A stretch of 64,000 nt of DNA from an uncultured Clostridia bacterium. GTDB taxonomy: Bacteria; Bacillota; Clostridia; UBA1381. The notes below the pieces were generated by a model, which did no database searches, had not been told where the DNA came from, and saw only the letters and a list, made by a program, of their open reading frames with translations. The stretch is taken from positions 1-64,000 of the forward strand of contig CAKSNH010000007.1 in assembly GCA_934476075.1 (NCBI GenBank), written 5' to 3'. This document shows, piece by piece, positions 43,841-52,684 of the stretch. A program made the position numbers and the translations under genes. The first letter of the stretch is position 1, and each line of letters begins with the position of its first letter.

Positions 43841-44266
43841 TCACCCTTTCATTCTGTTTATGTAATCATAACCCGTCATCATAGTCTGTGTATCAGCTTT
43901 TCTGACGAACATATTATAACTGACCGTAAAATTTAAAACTCCCGTATCGTCCGTTTCCGCACTCATGTCTGTCCCTTCTGTCAAATCACCGTCAACATTT
44001 ATGTATTCCAGTGCATTAAACAGCCTTTCGCAGACATTGTTAAATTCATTGGCAGTATCGCATGAACTCGGGAAATAATGAATACAAAAACTGTTCGTTT
44101 TATAGTACCTTTTTCCCAAAAATCTTTTTTGTGTCGGATTTATACACTTAATTAAAAAGCAAGGCTCATGCAAGCCCTGCTTTATCGTTTCCGTATATAT
44201 CTCGTATTCATCTCCGAATTCATCATTAAGTGCGGAGCATATCCCGTCTATGATTCTATTTATCAT
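43841..44266 (-). CDS. Phage tail terminator/completion protein (XkdJ-like, DUF6838)
   Basis: 141 residues with the pattern DGICSALNDEFGDEYEIYTE, EPCFLIKCINPTQKRFLGKR and LNFTVSYNMFVRK, as in the small proteins between HK97-gp10-like and sheath genes. It probably caps the tail. It overlaps the gp10-like gene by 4 nt. Confidence 0.8.
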   Translation of the reverse strand: MINRIIDGICSALNDEFGDEYEIYTETIKQGLHEPCFLIKCINPTQKRFLGKRYYKTNSFCIHYFPSSCDTANEFNNVCERLFNALEYINVDGDLTEGTDMSAETDDTGVLNFTVSYNMFVRKADTQTMMTGYDYINRMKG

Positions 44267-44760
44267 TTGAACAATTCCCCCAAAATACTTTTTAATTTTC
44301 TTTCGATAACTTTCGGTGTATCTGCTTTGAGTTCCTGTTCTGATATTGTAAGCATAAACTTTCCCTCTACCCAGCCGCCGTTTCGTGTTCTGTGCCCAAA
44401 TTCGACATAAGACGCATATTCAACAGGATTGACAATCTCAACAACATAAGTATCTCCGAAATGATTTACTTTCAATGTATCGGCATATGCTTTTGCATTA
44501 CCGCCTTTCATGCCCTCTGAACCGCTCCCGTCCCTTTGGGCTGTCCACCCACGCCTTAAAGTACCGCCCTTTTTACCCGAGCTTTTCGGGTATTTGCCGA
44601 CAGGTGTTCTTTTTATTGCTTTTGCAAGCAGCCTTGCAGCAAGTTCACGTGCGGTTTCTTCAATAAATTTTTGAATCTGCGTATCATGCAATTTATTGAT
44701 ATTCTCTTGAAGTTTTTTCAATCCGTCAATATTCATTTTGATTTTTCCCATTATGCCCAC
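44263..44760 (-). CDS. HK97 gp10-like head-tail protein (XkdI-like)
   Basis: 165 residues. GTLRRGWTAQRDGSG and VVEIVNPVEYASYVEFGHRT are the family signature (the YA..VE.G.R block). It takes part in joining head to tail. Overlaps the neighbours on both sides by 4-10 nt. Confidence 0.88.
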   Translation of the reverse strand: MGIMGKIKMNIDGLKKLQENINKLHDTQIQKFIEETARELAARLLAKAIKRTPVGKYPKSSGKKGGTLRRGWTAQRDGSGSEGMKGGNAKAYADTLKVNHFGDTYVVEIVNPVEYASYVEFGHRTRNGGWVEGKFMLTISEQELKADTPKVIERKLKSILGELFK

Positions 44761-45110
44761 CCGTCAAATAAATCAAGTATAATTTCCTGATGAGAATTGT
44801 ACATCGCTGAAATGCCGCTGTTTTTGTACGCAATCGTCTTTCCGCAATGTGTAACAATTATCTTCGACCCTGCGGGAACAGCAATATCGGGTGATATAAA
44901 TAATTTTATCACCTGTTTCACCGCTGCCGCACCATCTGCATAGCTTGCCGGAAAGATATTTTCCGACGATAATCGGCACGGCTGATTTTTCATAACGGAT
45001 ACTTCCTCAAATCCCGTTGATTTATTTGCCTTTTTTACTTTTCTGTATTCTGCTATTTCGCAAGTGTCGGTATACAGCGACTCAATAGCTTTTCTCTGTG
45101 CACTTACCAT
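44751..45110 (-). CDS. Minor capsid/head closure protein (XkdH-like)
   Basis: 119 residues. YTDTCEIAEYRKVKKANKST near the N-terminus and a beta-rich end (AVPAGSKIIVTHCGKTIAYK) match XkdH-type head completion proteins, which resemble SPP1 gp16 in fold. Overlaps the adjacent connector gene by 7 nt. Confidence 0.8.
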   Translation of the reverse strand: MVSAQRKAIESLYTDTCEIAEYRKVKKANKSTGFEEVSVMKNQPCRLSSENIFPASYADGAAAVKQVIKLFISPDIAVPAGSKIIVTHCGKTIAYKNSGISAMYNSHQEIILDLFDGWA

Positions 45111-45514
45111 TTTAACCTCCTGTATGTCACAAACTGACCTCTGCCGCTTGACATTAAATAACTTATCAGGTTATCTAATTTTTGCTCGGGAGTTAAAACT
45201 CCATCTCCTATGGCAAAGGTTAAATTTGTGTCACCTTCCTGAATGGTTTTAACGGCAGCCGTAAAATCAATGTTTGTGAATGCGTCAGTCATTCCCGAAT
45301 TTTTCTTGTTATATAAAAAATCACCGACCGCCATTTGAACTGCAATATGCTGCAACCCTTCGGGTATGCTCTGCACATTACATTCGTTCTTTATGGTATC
45401 GGTGACTTTCCCAATACAAAACTTCAACAGCCAATAATCATCATCTGTATATACACAGCCGATTTTATCAAGAAAATTCTTCACGTCCTCTTCAATACTT
45501 ACATTGCTGTCCAT
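45104..45514 (-). CDS. Head-tail connector protein (gp6/YqbG-like)
   Basis: 136 residues, mostly helical at the start (EEDVKNFLDKIGCVYTDDDY), with GLQHIAVQMAVGDFLYNKKN and the end RGQFVTYRRLKW that is conserved in PBSX-like connectors. Forms the ring below the portal. Confidence 0.82.
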   Translation of the reverse strand: MDSNVSIEEDVKNFLDKIGCVYTDDDYWLLKFCIGKVTDTIKNECNVQSIPEGLQHIAVQMAVGDFLYNKKNSGMTDAFTNIDFTAAVKTIQEGDTNLTFAIGDGVLTPEQKLDNLISYLMSSGRGQFVTYRRLKW

Positions 45515-45528
45515 TATCTTTCACCGCC

Positions 45529-46617
45529 TCAGCCTTTTGAGATAATTCTTGTGATGGCAATAGACTTATGACTGATAGAGTTGGTACCGTCATTAATGAT
45601 GTTCCAGTTTGCTCCTGTCGCAAGGTCCGTATTCGACGCTGACGCCGTAATACTTGCCGGTTTCTCGAAGCTGATACCGTCCACACCGCAAACATAACGG
45701 TCACGCACAAAAAGCGTATCCTGTCCGCCGTTTGTCTTGGCATCTCTCGACATCTCATACGGCACTGCATCACCTATATCATCAAGAATGATTGAGCCTT
45801 CACCCAAAACATAAGTTGTGTAAGCGGTATAGCCGTCGCCTGCGTCCTTTGCAGACTCTGCCACCTCTGTTGTCGGCATACCGTCATCACTCAAAACAAG
45901 TCTGCCGTTCCATGTCGCAATTCCCGAATCCTTTGTTACACCGTCCGCATCGGTATATGTCAAATACTTCAACAGTCTTAAATTTTCAAGATTTGTGGCA
46001 ACCGTACTGTGCATAATAACAAGTTTGAAAATATCCTTGTTGTCGCCGCAAGCCTTCTGAATGGCACTGTTCAGGGTAGACGCACCGACAAATGCCGCAT
46101 CACCTGTGTTCCCGGTAATGTCATAGGTATGCTTTTCAATAAACTCTTTTGCAGCTTTTGCCGCCGCTGTGCTTCCTGTGGTTGCCATACCGTAGACACC
46201 TTTAAGGATAGCCAAAATCATTGCCTGTTTAACTTCCATTTTGTAATCGGATATTTGAGCCGCCACATTGTCCATGAAGTTGACGCCTGCTGTAATGTTC
46301 TTGCTGAAACTTCTCTCGGTCCATGAGTCCATTCTGCTCGCTGTCACAAACCCCTGTTCAAATGTAGATGTGTTTGTTGCGGTAATATCGGTACTGCCGT
46401 CATTATTCTGTGACGTACCACCCGAAATTCTTCCGAAATACGGTATTCTTGCATAAAGCGACCCCGTCTGATTAGACAGTGAGTTTGCCGCCTGTTCATT
46501 TCTGCCGACTGCACGTGATTTTGCAAGTTCGGTTTTGGTTGTGTTAGGTATGCGTTTTACATACGCACCAAATGCTTCGGGATTGAAGCTTTTTGAATCA
46601 AATTTTGTATTTGGCAT
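45529..46617 (-). CDS. Major capsid protein (HK97 fold, XkdG-like)
   Basis: 362 residues. KSFNPEAFGAYVKRIPNTTK at the N-terminus, GRISGGTSQNNDGSTDITAT and VNFMDNVAAQISDYKMEVKQ are typical of this capsid subfamily; VLGEGSIILDDIGDAVPYEM lies in the C-terminal third. Expressed downstream of the scaffold gene by 16 nt. Confidence 0.92.
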   Translation of the reverse strand: MPNTKFDSKSFNPEAFGAYVKRIPNTTKTELAKSRAVGRNEQAANSLSNQTGSLYARIPYFGRISGGTSQNNDGSTDITATNTSTFEQGFVTASRMDSWTERSFSKNITAGVNFMDNVAAQISDYKMEVKQAMILAILKGVYGMATTGSTAAAKAAKEFIEKHTYDITGNTGDAAFVGASTLNSAIQKACGDNKDIFKLVIMHSTVATNLENLRLLKYLTYTDADGVTKDSGIATWNGRLVLSDDGMPTTEVAESAKDAGDGYTAYTTYVLGEGSIILDDIGDAVPYEMSRDAKTNGGQDTLFVRDRYVCGVDGISFEKPASITASASNTDLATGANWNIINDGTNSISHKSIAITRIISKG

Positions 46618-46633
46618 TGTTTATCACCTTTCC

Positions 46634-47257
46634 TTAATCAATTTTTACATTCGGGTTTTCAGCCATATATGCGGCAAGCTCGCTGTATGTCATTTTCGAC
46701 AAATCAACTTCACCCGAGCTGTTATCGCCGCTTTGCCCCGGCTGTGTTCCCCTAAACTTTGGTTTTGCTGTTTTGGTATCAAACAAAAACTTTGTATCGT
46801 CCGCTTTTACGAGTGCGTCTATCTGCTCCGACAGCCCTTTTACAGTTCCGTCCTCTGCCAATTCTGCTTTGTCAAGGTCTTTCAATAAAGCCTTTGCCGC
46901 AGTAATATTTTTTGCTTTTGCCGCAGTCAATGCAGAATTTACAACGGCGTCAACCTTTAATTGTTTGATTTCAGCAGCGTGTGTTTCGTCTTTGGCTTTG
47001 TTTTCTTCTTGAAGTGTTTCTATTTGTTTCTTCAAATCGGCAACATCGCCTGTGGATTTTTTCAAAGTTTCAAGCTGACTGTCACGTTCTCCAAGCTGAT
47101 TTTTCAAGGCTGTGATTTCGGTTTCTGCTGTTTTTAGCTTTTCGGATATATCCTCCGCTTCGCTTTTTGCTTTACCTATGTCCTGGCTGTTTTCGTCAAG
47201 AATTTTGTCTACCTGTTCCTTTGTCAATCCCATGTCCTCTAATAACTTACGTTTCAT
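46634..47257 (-). CDS. Phage scaffolding protein (GP20 family)
   Basis: 207 residues, starting MKRKLLEDMGLTKEQVDKI, the conserved opening of GP20-type scaffolds. Residues 25-100 are a long coiled coil; the tail from about 165 is Ser/Gly-rich with LDL-like KMTYSELAAYMAENP at the end. Guides capsid assembly and leaves the head. Confidence 0.9.
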   Translation of the reverse strand: MKRKLLEDMGLTKEQVDKILDENSQDIGKAKSEAEDISEKLKTAETEITALKNQLGERDSQLETLKKSTGDVADLKKQIETLQEENKAKDETHAAEIKQLKVDAVVNSALTAAKAKNITAAKALLKDLDKAELAEDGTVKGLSEQIDALVKADDTKFLFDTKTAKPKFRGTQPGQSGDNSSGEVDLSKMTYSELAAYMAENPNVKID

Positions 47258-47272
47258 AATTCCATCTTCCTT

Positions 47273-47383
47273 TCAGTTTGTTATCGGTGTACCTTTCACC
47301 ATCAGATTTTGAAATGCGTGGCTTTTCTCGACTTCCACAAGGTCAATTCCATACCGTGTGCTACGGCGATTTACATCTGACAC
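47273..47383 (-). CDS. Small hypothetical phage protein, 36 residues, GTG start
   Basis: Short frame MSDVNRRSTRYGIDLVEVEK, then AFQNLMVKGTPITN and stop. AGGAGGT lies about 10 nt before the GTG. No family recognised. Transcribed right after the internal terminator and before the scaffold gene. Confidence 0.45.
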   Translation of the reverse strand: MSDVNRRSTRYGIDLVEVEKSHAFQNLMVKGTPITN

Positions 47384-47413
47384 CCAATATCTCACCTCCT
47401 AAAAAATTGTACG

Positions 47414-47441
47414 AAAAAAGCACACCGTTATGATGTGCTTT
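47414..47441 (-). terminator. Intrinsic terminator inside the late gene cluster
   Basis: Minus strand AAGCACA, 9-nt loop, TGTGCTT, then six T (47414-47419). It separates terS-terL-portal-MuF from scaffold-capsid-tail genes, so the abundant capsid genes may need readthrough or their own promoter. Confidence 0.75.
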
Positions 47442-47453
47442 AATGTCATTTAT

Positions 47454-47624
47454 TTAATTCCATTTTCCTTTACCGTATATCTCATCAAACTTACGGCACT
47501 GTTCCAAATAGTGTTTATAACTGTCTTGTGCTTCTTGTGGAGCGTCGGATTTTAAAACCGGTACATGGTTTTGCAATTCCCACCAATCCGAATCTGACAT
47601 CCAATAAAAATCTAACTTTTTCAT
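47454..47624 (-). CDS. Small hypothetical phage protein, 56 residues
   Basis: Frame starts ATG 47622-47624, overlapping the MuF stop as ATGA. Product opens MKKLDFYWMSDSDWWELQ and ends YGKGKWN; tryptophan-, aspartate- and lysine-rich, no known domain. Coupling to a MuF protein with an effector-like tail makes an immunity or accessory role possible, which is inference. The translated length and 5' coupling support it as real. Confidence 0.65.
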   Translation of the reverse strand: MKKLDFYWMSDSDWWELQNHVPVLKSDAPQEAQDSYKHYLEQCRKFDEIYGKGKWN

Positions 47625-49354
47625 AGATAGTCCTCCTTTAAAATCTTAACAAATTCAGCTGCGAATGCGTTTGAATCAGTATAGTATTTAGCTATAACCT
47701 CAGAGGTTACTTCTTTATAGTAACTCTGCTTAAATCTTTTCATTCTAAAAGAATCATCAATATAAATTGCATACCCCGAAACTTCCGCACTTAAATATTT
47801 AATTACGGTATCAATATCTGCCTCGCCAAACAAATTCTGATAAGCTTTCATCGCAATTTCAATACCTTTATTACCAATCTCAGTTGCAATAACATGACCG
47901 TATTCATGTATCACGATTCCAATAATATCTTTTGAGGCTAATACATTGTCGGCATTAAGTTCATTATTAGTAAATGCTTTATCCCTCAATGCCTGCATGC
48001 TTATAGTAATGGTTTTATTTAACGTCACTCCGAAATCCATGCCTTCAAGTTTTTTTACTGTAAGTACTACATTCGGTTTCTTTAAAGGCAAATCCTTCAT
48101 AACCATATCCAAGGCATTTATTTGCCCTATCAATAGATTTATATCACCGTCAAAATTCTTAGGCAAATCAAGTTTAATGCCTTTATCTGTTGCATAATTT
48201 CTCGCCTTAGCCAAATCCTCAACCGAATTAAAAATAGGTTCAGTACCTTTCCAAAAATCGTCATCATCTGATTTAGCCATATGCCGGAATTTATCCCTAT
48301 CTACCTCTATTATATCACTATTCCCGTCATTTGCAACATATTTTTCTTTCCACCGGGCATAATTCATGTCACCCGGCACATAGTATGTTTTTCCGTCGGC
48401 ATTTCTTGCAGCTCTTTCGGTATAGTTATCGTCAAAATACGGCACTGTACAGCCTCTGCACCATGGGTGGTACGGCGGTGCGGTTGTTCCTGACACAAAC
48501 TCTTTCATGTCAAACACTTTACCGTCCATTTCCGTGCAAATTGAACACGTTTCGTTATCGAGTGTTTCCACCACTTCAAATTTTTCGACGTCTAAGTTTT
48601 TGAAACAATCCTTTTGTGCTTCCGAACTGAAATATGCCGACTCGGTCATAATCAGCCGCCCCACCTGTGCCCCCGATGTACTAAACTTCTTTGCTATCGC
48701 TTTTATCGATTTATCCGGTGAACGCCCAAGCAATATGTCCTGTGTCAGCTGTTTGTGCATCTCCGACACAAGCCCCGCACGGTTTGTCCATATTCTTCCG
48801 CTGAAAGTCTTGCCGTCGGTTGCCCATGGTCTGTTTAATATTTTTGCAAGTCTGCTTTCGTCCAATGCCGCTATGTCCCATCCTATTTTCAAACCGTGGT
48901 GTATTTCATATGCACTGTGATAATAGCTTTCAAGATATGTATTTTTAAGCATTGCCGTTACTGCCGTCATCTGTTTGCCGAATAATCTGTCACACGTCAT
49001 TTGCGTCTGTAATTTCAATGCTTCAAGTTTTGATATATGGAATTTCGCCGACGCATTTTCCAATTCCTTTGACCAATCCGCCGTTATTCCGTTCTCGCTG
49101 CCGTGTTTGATGTACTCTTGTATATCCCATTTCAATTCTTTCAAATCAGCCTCCGACAGCCATCTTCTGGCTTCGGATATTGATATTTCATTATTTTTTG
49201 CAAACCTCGCATACCAAACTAAAATCTGTTTTTCTATCTCTGACACTGCCGTTTTATACTGTTCGTCTACAAAACTTTTTGTCTGCGATGCCGAAAAATT
49301 TGTTTTGTTTTCAAGCTGTAAAAAGCGTTTTTTCCAATACTCTTGATTTCTCAT
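47621..49354 (-). CDS. MuF minor head protein with metalloprotease-like C-terminal domain
   Basis: 577 residues, longer than a plain MuF protein (about 250-350). The N-terminal part to about residue 320 is SPP1 gp7/MuF-like, with the CxxC-type block ETCSICTEMDGKVFDMKEF (about 245-263) and PPYHPWCRGCTVPYF. The extension at about 370-577 has IVIHEYGHVIATEIG (about 490-504), an HExxH zinc-site motif, with a helical surround. Phage MuF proteins often carry C-terminal toxin domains injected with DNA. The exact activity is unproved. Follows portal with a 4-nt overlap. Confidence 0.87.
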   Translation of the reverse strand: MRNQEYWKKRFLQLENKTNFSASQTKSFVDEQYKTAVSEIEKQILVWYARFAKNNEISISEARRWLSEADLKELKWDIQEYIKHGSENGITADWSKELENASAKFHISKLEALKLQTQMTCDRLFGKQMTAVTAMLKNTYLESYYHSAYEIHHGLKIGWDIAALDESRLAKILNRPWATDGKTFSGRIWTNRAGLVSEMHKQLTQDILLGRSPDKSIKAIAKKFSTSGAQVGRLIMTESAYFSSEAQKDCFKNLDVEKFEVVETLDNETCSICTEMDGKVFDMKEFVSGTTAPPYHPWCRGCTVPYFDDNYTERAARNADGKTYYVPGDMNYARWKEKYVANDGNSDIIEVDRDKFRHMAKSDDDDFWKGTEPIFNSVEDLAKARNYATDKGIKLDLPKNFDGDINLLIGQINALDMVMKDLPLKKPNVVLTVKKLEGMDFGVTLNKTITISMQALRDKAFTNNELNADNVLASKDIIGIVIHEYGHVIATEIGNKGIEIAMKAYQNLFGEADIDTVIKYLSAEVSGYAIYIDDSFRMKRFKQSYYKEVTSEVIAKYYTDSNAFAAEFVKILKEDYL

Positions 49355-50838
49355 TCTTCATCACCCGTATCGCCGGTTTGATTTTTCGGCCCGAATGATT
49401 TCTCGTATTGGTCTATTGCGTTTTCCTGTTCTTGCTTTTTACGGGCGATTTCCGCCTGTACATCATCAACCCACGGATGATTTGCAATTCTTGTTTCCTC
49501 TGACAAATCAACTGATTTTGAAACATTCTCTATCGCTTCACTCTCGTTTATCAATATATCACGGTTAAAAATAACCTCTACTTCTTCGTTTTCAAAATCA
49601 CCCAAACCGCTGTTGGCAAGGTGGCAGTTCACGAACCACAATAATTCCTCGAAAGCCGCTTGATACTCTGTTTCCATATCGTTTGCGTCAAGGTCAATAT
49701 CAGAATACATCGACTGTATATTCATTTGATTTGGATTTCCCACAAGCCTGTCATCTTTCGCATCATATCCCATCGCATTCTCAATAATAGCCTTTTTAAA
49801 CAGACTGATTATCGTCTTGTAATTTTCTGAATTCACTTCTACCTGTAATGTCTTTAAATCACCCGCCGCACCGTCAACCGTTTTCACTTTAACCGCACCA
49901 TATGTAGCAAGATTTCGCCTAAACTCGCCGAGATTTTCACCGTCATAGTTTACAAGAACGATGATAGTATTTCGTGTGTCCTCTTCCATGTTGTCCTGAA
50001 AATTGGATTCTATGAGATTAAGCCCGTCTTGCAGTGACTTAACACTTTTTATAAGCGGTATTTCTTCTGCGTTATATTTAAACGGTACAAGCGGTATTCT
50101 GGTCCAGTTAAAATACTGCTCGGTATTGTTTTCACCGGACAGGGTTATGTAGTTTTTCTCGAACGGCTCTTCCGGATACAGTTTGCCGCTGTCCGACAGC
50201 GTATAATACTTGACGCCTGTTTCACCGTACACCTCTACTTTCTGCACAATCTTTTCATTTCCGTTTCGGTCATACTCCGAAACCTCGTAAATTCTGATTG
50301 CACCTTCAAGTATGGTGTGGTCGGTATCTTTCCAAAAAGGTATCACCTCATACGGGCTGATTCTCGAAAAATTCAAACCGCCGTTATCGTCATAATAAAC
50401 ATAAACCCAGCCTATACCGCCGTTTATCGAATCTTTCCCGACGTTTTTTATCAGCCGCATAAAACGCTTGTTAAATATACTTTTCAAACATTTTCCGTAT
50501 TCGGCGTTTTCCGTTCTGAACACAATCGGCTGCCCCAGTAAGTAATTCGTTTTTTGATTGACCATCTTTTTATATTGATTGTCAACAATCCTATTATTCG
50601 GCAAATTATCAACTACGGTTAGTTCGCCGTCACTTCCGATAGCGGTTCTTTTTTTATCTAAAATATCATGTCTGCCCCTGTAATACTTTTCACCGTCAAA
50701 CATCTCTTTTCTTTTTTGGCTCAACTTAAATTGCTGTATTTCAATTTCAATAATGCGTTCACTGCTTATTGCAAGTTTTGCATTTTCTGATACTATGCGA
50801 TTTAATCTCGCCGTTTCCGAATTAAAATAATTTAGCAT
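49351..50838 (-). CDS. Phage portal protein (SPP1 gp6-like)
   Basis: 495-residue portal subunit of the SPP1 family. KEMFDGEKYYRGRHDILDKK at about 38-57, QKTNYLLGQPIVF and NGGIGWVYVYYDDNGGLNFS are typical; a stretch with MDLDANDMETEYQAAFEELL lies near 360-400. Twelve copies form the vertex through which DNA enters. 14 nt after terL. Confidence 0.93.
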   Translation of the reverse strand: MLNYFNSETARLNRIVSENAKLAISSERIIEIEIQQFKLSQKRKEMFDGEKYYRGRHDILDKKRTAIGSDGELTVVDNLPNNRIVDNQYKKMVNQKTNYLLGQPIVFRTENAEYGKCLKSIFNKRFMRLIKNVGKDSINGGIGWVYVYYDDNGGLNFSRISPYEVIPFWKDTDHTILEGAIRIYEVSEYDRNGNEKIVQKVEVYGETGVKYYTLSDSGKLYPEEPFEKNYITLSGENNTEQYFNWTRIPLVPFKYNAEEIPLIKSVKSLQDGLNLIESNFQDNMEEDTRNTIIVLVNYDGENLGEFRRNLATYGAVKVKTVDGAAGDLKTLQVEVNSENYKTIISLFKKAIIENAMGYDAKDDRLVGNPNQMNIQSMYSDIDLDANDMETEYQAAFEELLWFVNCHLANSGLGDFENEEVEVIFNRDILINESEAIENVSKSVDLSEETRIANHPWVDDVQAEIARKKQEQENAIDQYEKSFGPKNQTGDTGDEE

Positions 50839-50852
50839 ACTTTTTACCCCTT

Positions 50853-52106
50853 TTATTCAAAACTGAACGTTTCCCCTTTTATAAAATCTTGCAGTGCATA
50901 TCGCATAGCGTCCATCAAATGGTTAAAATCATCGACAGGTTTGTTTACCTTGTTCCCAAATTTGTCGGTGTCCCATGTGTAGTTTGATATTTCTGTTTTA
51001 AAATTTACACAGCTTGGGTGAATGATAATCTTAAAATCCTGAATGTACTGTATTCCGTTATTCACACTGTCTTTTCCTTTGCGTGAACCTCTGATGTTAC
51101 GCAGCCCCAATTCCCGTAAATGGTCAATGTCTTTCGGATTTGCACAATCGGCTATAATTTTTTCTTTTGCATATCCCATGTCAAACACAGTGTTATATAT
51201 TTTAGTGTTAGACATTCCGTAGCCATACATTTCATCAAAAACGTATATAGTTTTGCCGGTTAAATCGACCATACCGCAAAACAACGTTGACGGGTCATTG
51301 GTATATCCGAAATCCATGCCGAACGCTGATTTTATGCCGCTGATTCTTTTTATCTCGTCCAACTCGAAATTTTGTTCCTCCCAATTTTCAAAAACAAGTC
51401 CGTCAACGATTCCCCATTCACCAAGTCCCGCGACTTTATATCGGCGTGGGTTGTTATTTTTCATGGTTTCAAACACTTTAATATCAGCTTCGTCAAGGAA
51501 TTCGTTACACAAATAATTCGTGGTTTTTGCAAGAATATCATCGTCGTGCACGTCAAAGAACCGTCTTTTCAGCCAATGGTGCTCGTTCCATGGGTTGAAT
51601 GTAATTGTTATCTGTTTAAACAATCCGTCTGTAACCTGTCCTCGTATCGACTCATCAAGTACGTTAAAATCGTCCTCGTTGGTAATCTCGTAAGCTTCTT
51701 CAAGCCACATCCAGCATAATGTACCGACATCAACCGTAATTGATGTTACTTTCAAAGGGTCATCTAAACCTCTGAAATAAATTTTCTGTCCCGTCGGCTT
51801 GTAGGTCATTTCAAGCGGTGACTCTTTTATTTCCCACCATTCGTCAACACCAAGCCTGTGAATAGCCCATTTTAATTCGGTGAAACAGCTGTCTTTCAAC
51901 GTTCTGAATGTTTTTCGCACTACCAAAAGATTTGCTCCCGGATACTCCATAATTCTCGTGATAAAATTCAACGCTGTGGTTTTACTTTTTTTACTCGCTC
52001 TTGACCCTTTGCACACTCTGTATCTGCCTTTAAAATTCCAAAAATCTCTGTACCCTTTTCCTACAACGTCCGGAAGATATATTCTGTTATTCTTCAAGTT
52101 CGTCAC
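50853..52106 (-). CDS. terL: Terminase large subunit
   Basis: 417-residue packaging motor. ATPase part: Walker-type KGSRASKKSKT at about 33-43, TLCWMWLEEA Walker B at about 128-137. Nuclease part: GMDFGYTNDPSTLF at about 270-283 and DFNHLMDAMRYAL at the end. Overlaps terS by 20 nt. Confidence 0.94.
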   Translation of the reverse strand: MTNLKNNRIYLPDVVGKGYRDFWNFKGRYRVCKGSRASKKSKTTALNFITRIMEYPGANLLVVRKTFRTLKDSCFTELKWAIHRLGVDEWWEIKESPLEMTYKPTGQKIYFRGLDDPLKVTSITVDVGTLCWMWLEEAYEITNEDDFNVLDESIRGQVTDGLFKQITITFNPWNEHHWLKRRFFDVHDDDILAKTTNYLCNEFLDEADIKVFETMKNNNPRRYKVAGLGEWGIVDGLVFENWEEQNFELDEIKRISGIKSAFGMDFGYTNDPSTLFCGMVDLTGKTIYVFDEMYGYGMSNTKIYNTVFDMGYAKEKIIADCANPKDIDHLRELGLRNIRGSRKGKDSVNNGIQYIQDFKIIIHPSCVNFKTEISNYTWDTDKFGNKVNKPVDDFNHLMDAMRYALQDFIKGETFSFE

Positions 52107-52521
52107 TCCCCGTAATGACTACCGGTATACTGCCGCTGACATTCACCTTATCCGTAAACATACTCAGTGTCTTTCCCAGCAACTCCGCAGCTCTTAATTT
52201 TTCTTTTTCGTCAGGTGACTTCTTAACCGTTTCAGCCTCCGAAACACCATCACCGCAGCCGACAACCACTACTATTTCCGATGAACTTTCCCCACGCATT
52301 ACCGAAGTTAAATATGTCATAACTTCCGTTGCATCGGCTATTTTTTTACTGTGTATCTGTTCAAGCTGCTCACTTATGTAATTTTTTATGTCAACATTTG
52401 ACAACAGCCTTTGTCCTATCTGTCTTGCTGTTTTTCGACTATATCCCGCACGGATTGCCGCCTGTGTAGCATTCAAGTCAATCAAATATTCATCTGCAAA
52501 TCGCTGATGTTTCTTATTCAT
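52087..52521 (-). CDS. terS: Terminase small subunit
   Basis: 144 residues. KHQRFADEYLIDLNATQAAI and RAGYSRKTARQIGQRLL are the DNA-binding signature of terminase_2 family small subunits. It recognises packaging sites and hands DNA to TerL. First structural gene of the late transcript; AGGTGAAT-type binding site before the start. Confidence 0.92.
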   Translation of the reverse strand: MNKKHQRFADEYLIDLNATQAAIRAGYSRKTARQIGQRLLSNVDIKNYISEQLEQIHSKKIADATEVMTYLTSVMRGESSSEIVVVVGCGDGVSEAETVKKSPDEKEKLRAAELLGKTLSMFTDKVNVSGSIPVVITGSDELEE

Positions 52522-52566
52522 AACATATTCACCTCCCGGTTATGTGTCCCCTTAATTTTTCGCACG

Positions 52567-52597
52567 AAAAAAGCACGCTTGAATTAACGTGCTCTTT
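52567..52597 (-). terminator. Intrinsic terminator between late regulator and terS
   Basis: Minus strand stem GCACG / CGTGC (extended AAAGAGCACG ... CGTGCTTTTTT) with a 10-nt loop and six T. It lies 45 nt before terS, downstream of the late-promoter candidate, so it might be the target of antitermination or a leak-limiting step. Confidence 0.7.
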
Positions 52598-52624
52598 ACT
52601 GTTATCATTTTGGGTATTTATGTT

Positions 52625-52667
52625 ATTATAATAATATCACAGATACAATATGACATTCCATGACATT
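52625..52667 (-). promoter_or_regulatory. Candidate activator-dependent late promoter with direct repeats
   Basis: Minus strand: AATGTCAT-GG-AATGTCAT, two repeats spaced 10 bp (52650-52667), overlapping the expected -35 region of a TATAAT at 52625-52630. No -35 consensus is present, as expected for a promoter driven by the regulator encoded next to it. Confidence 0.45.
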
Positions 52668-52684
52668 TTGAAAAAAAATCTATA

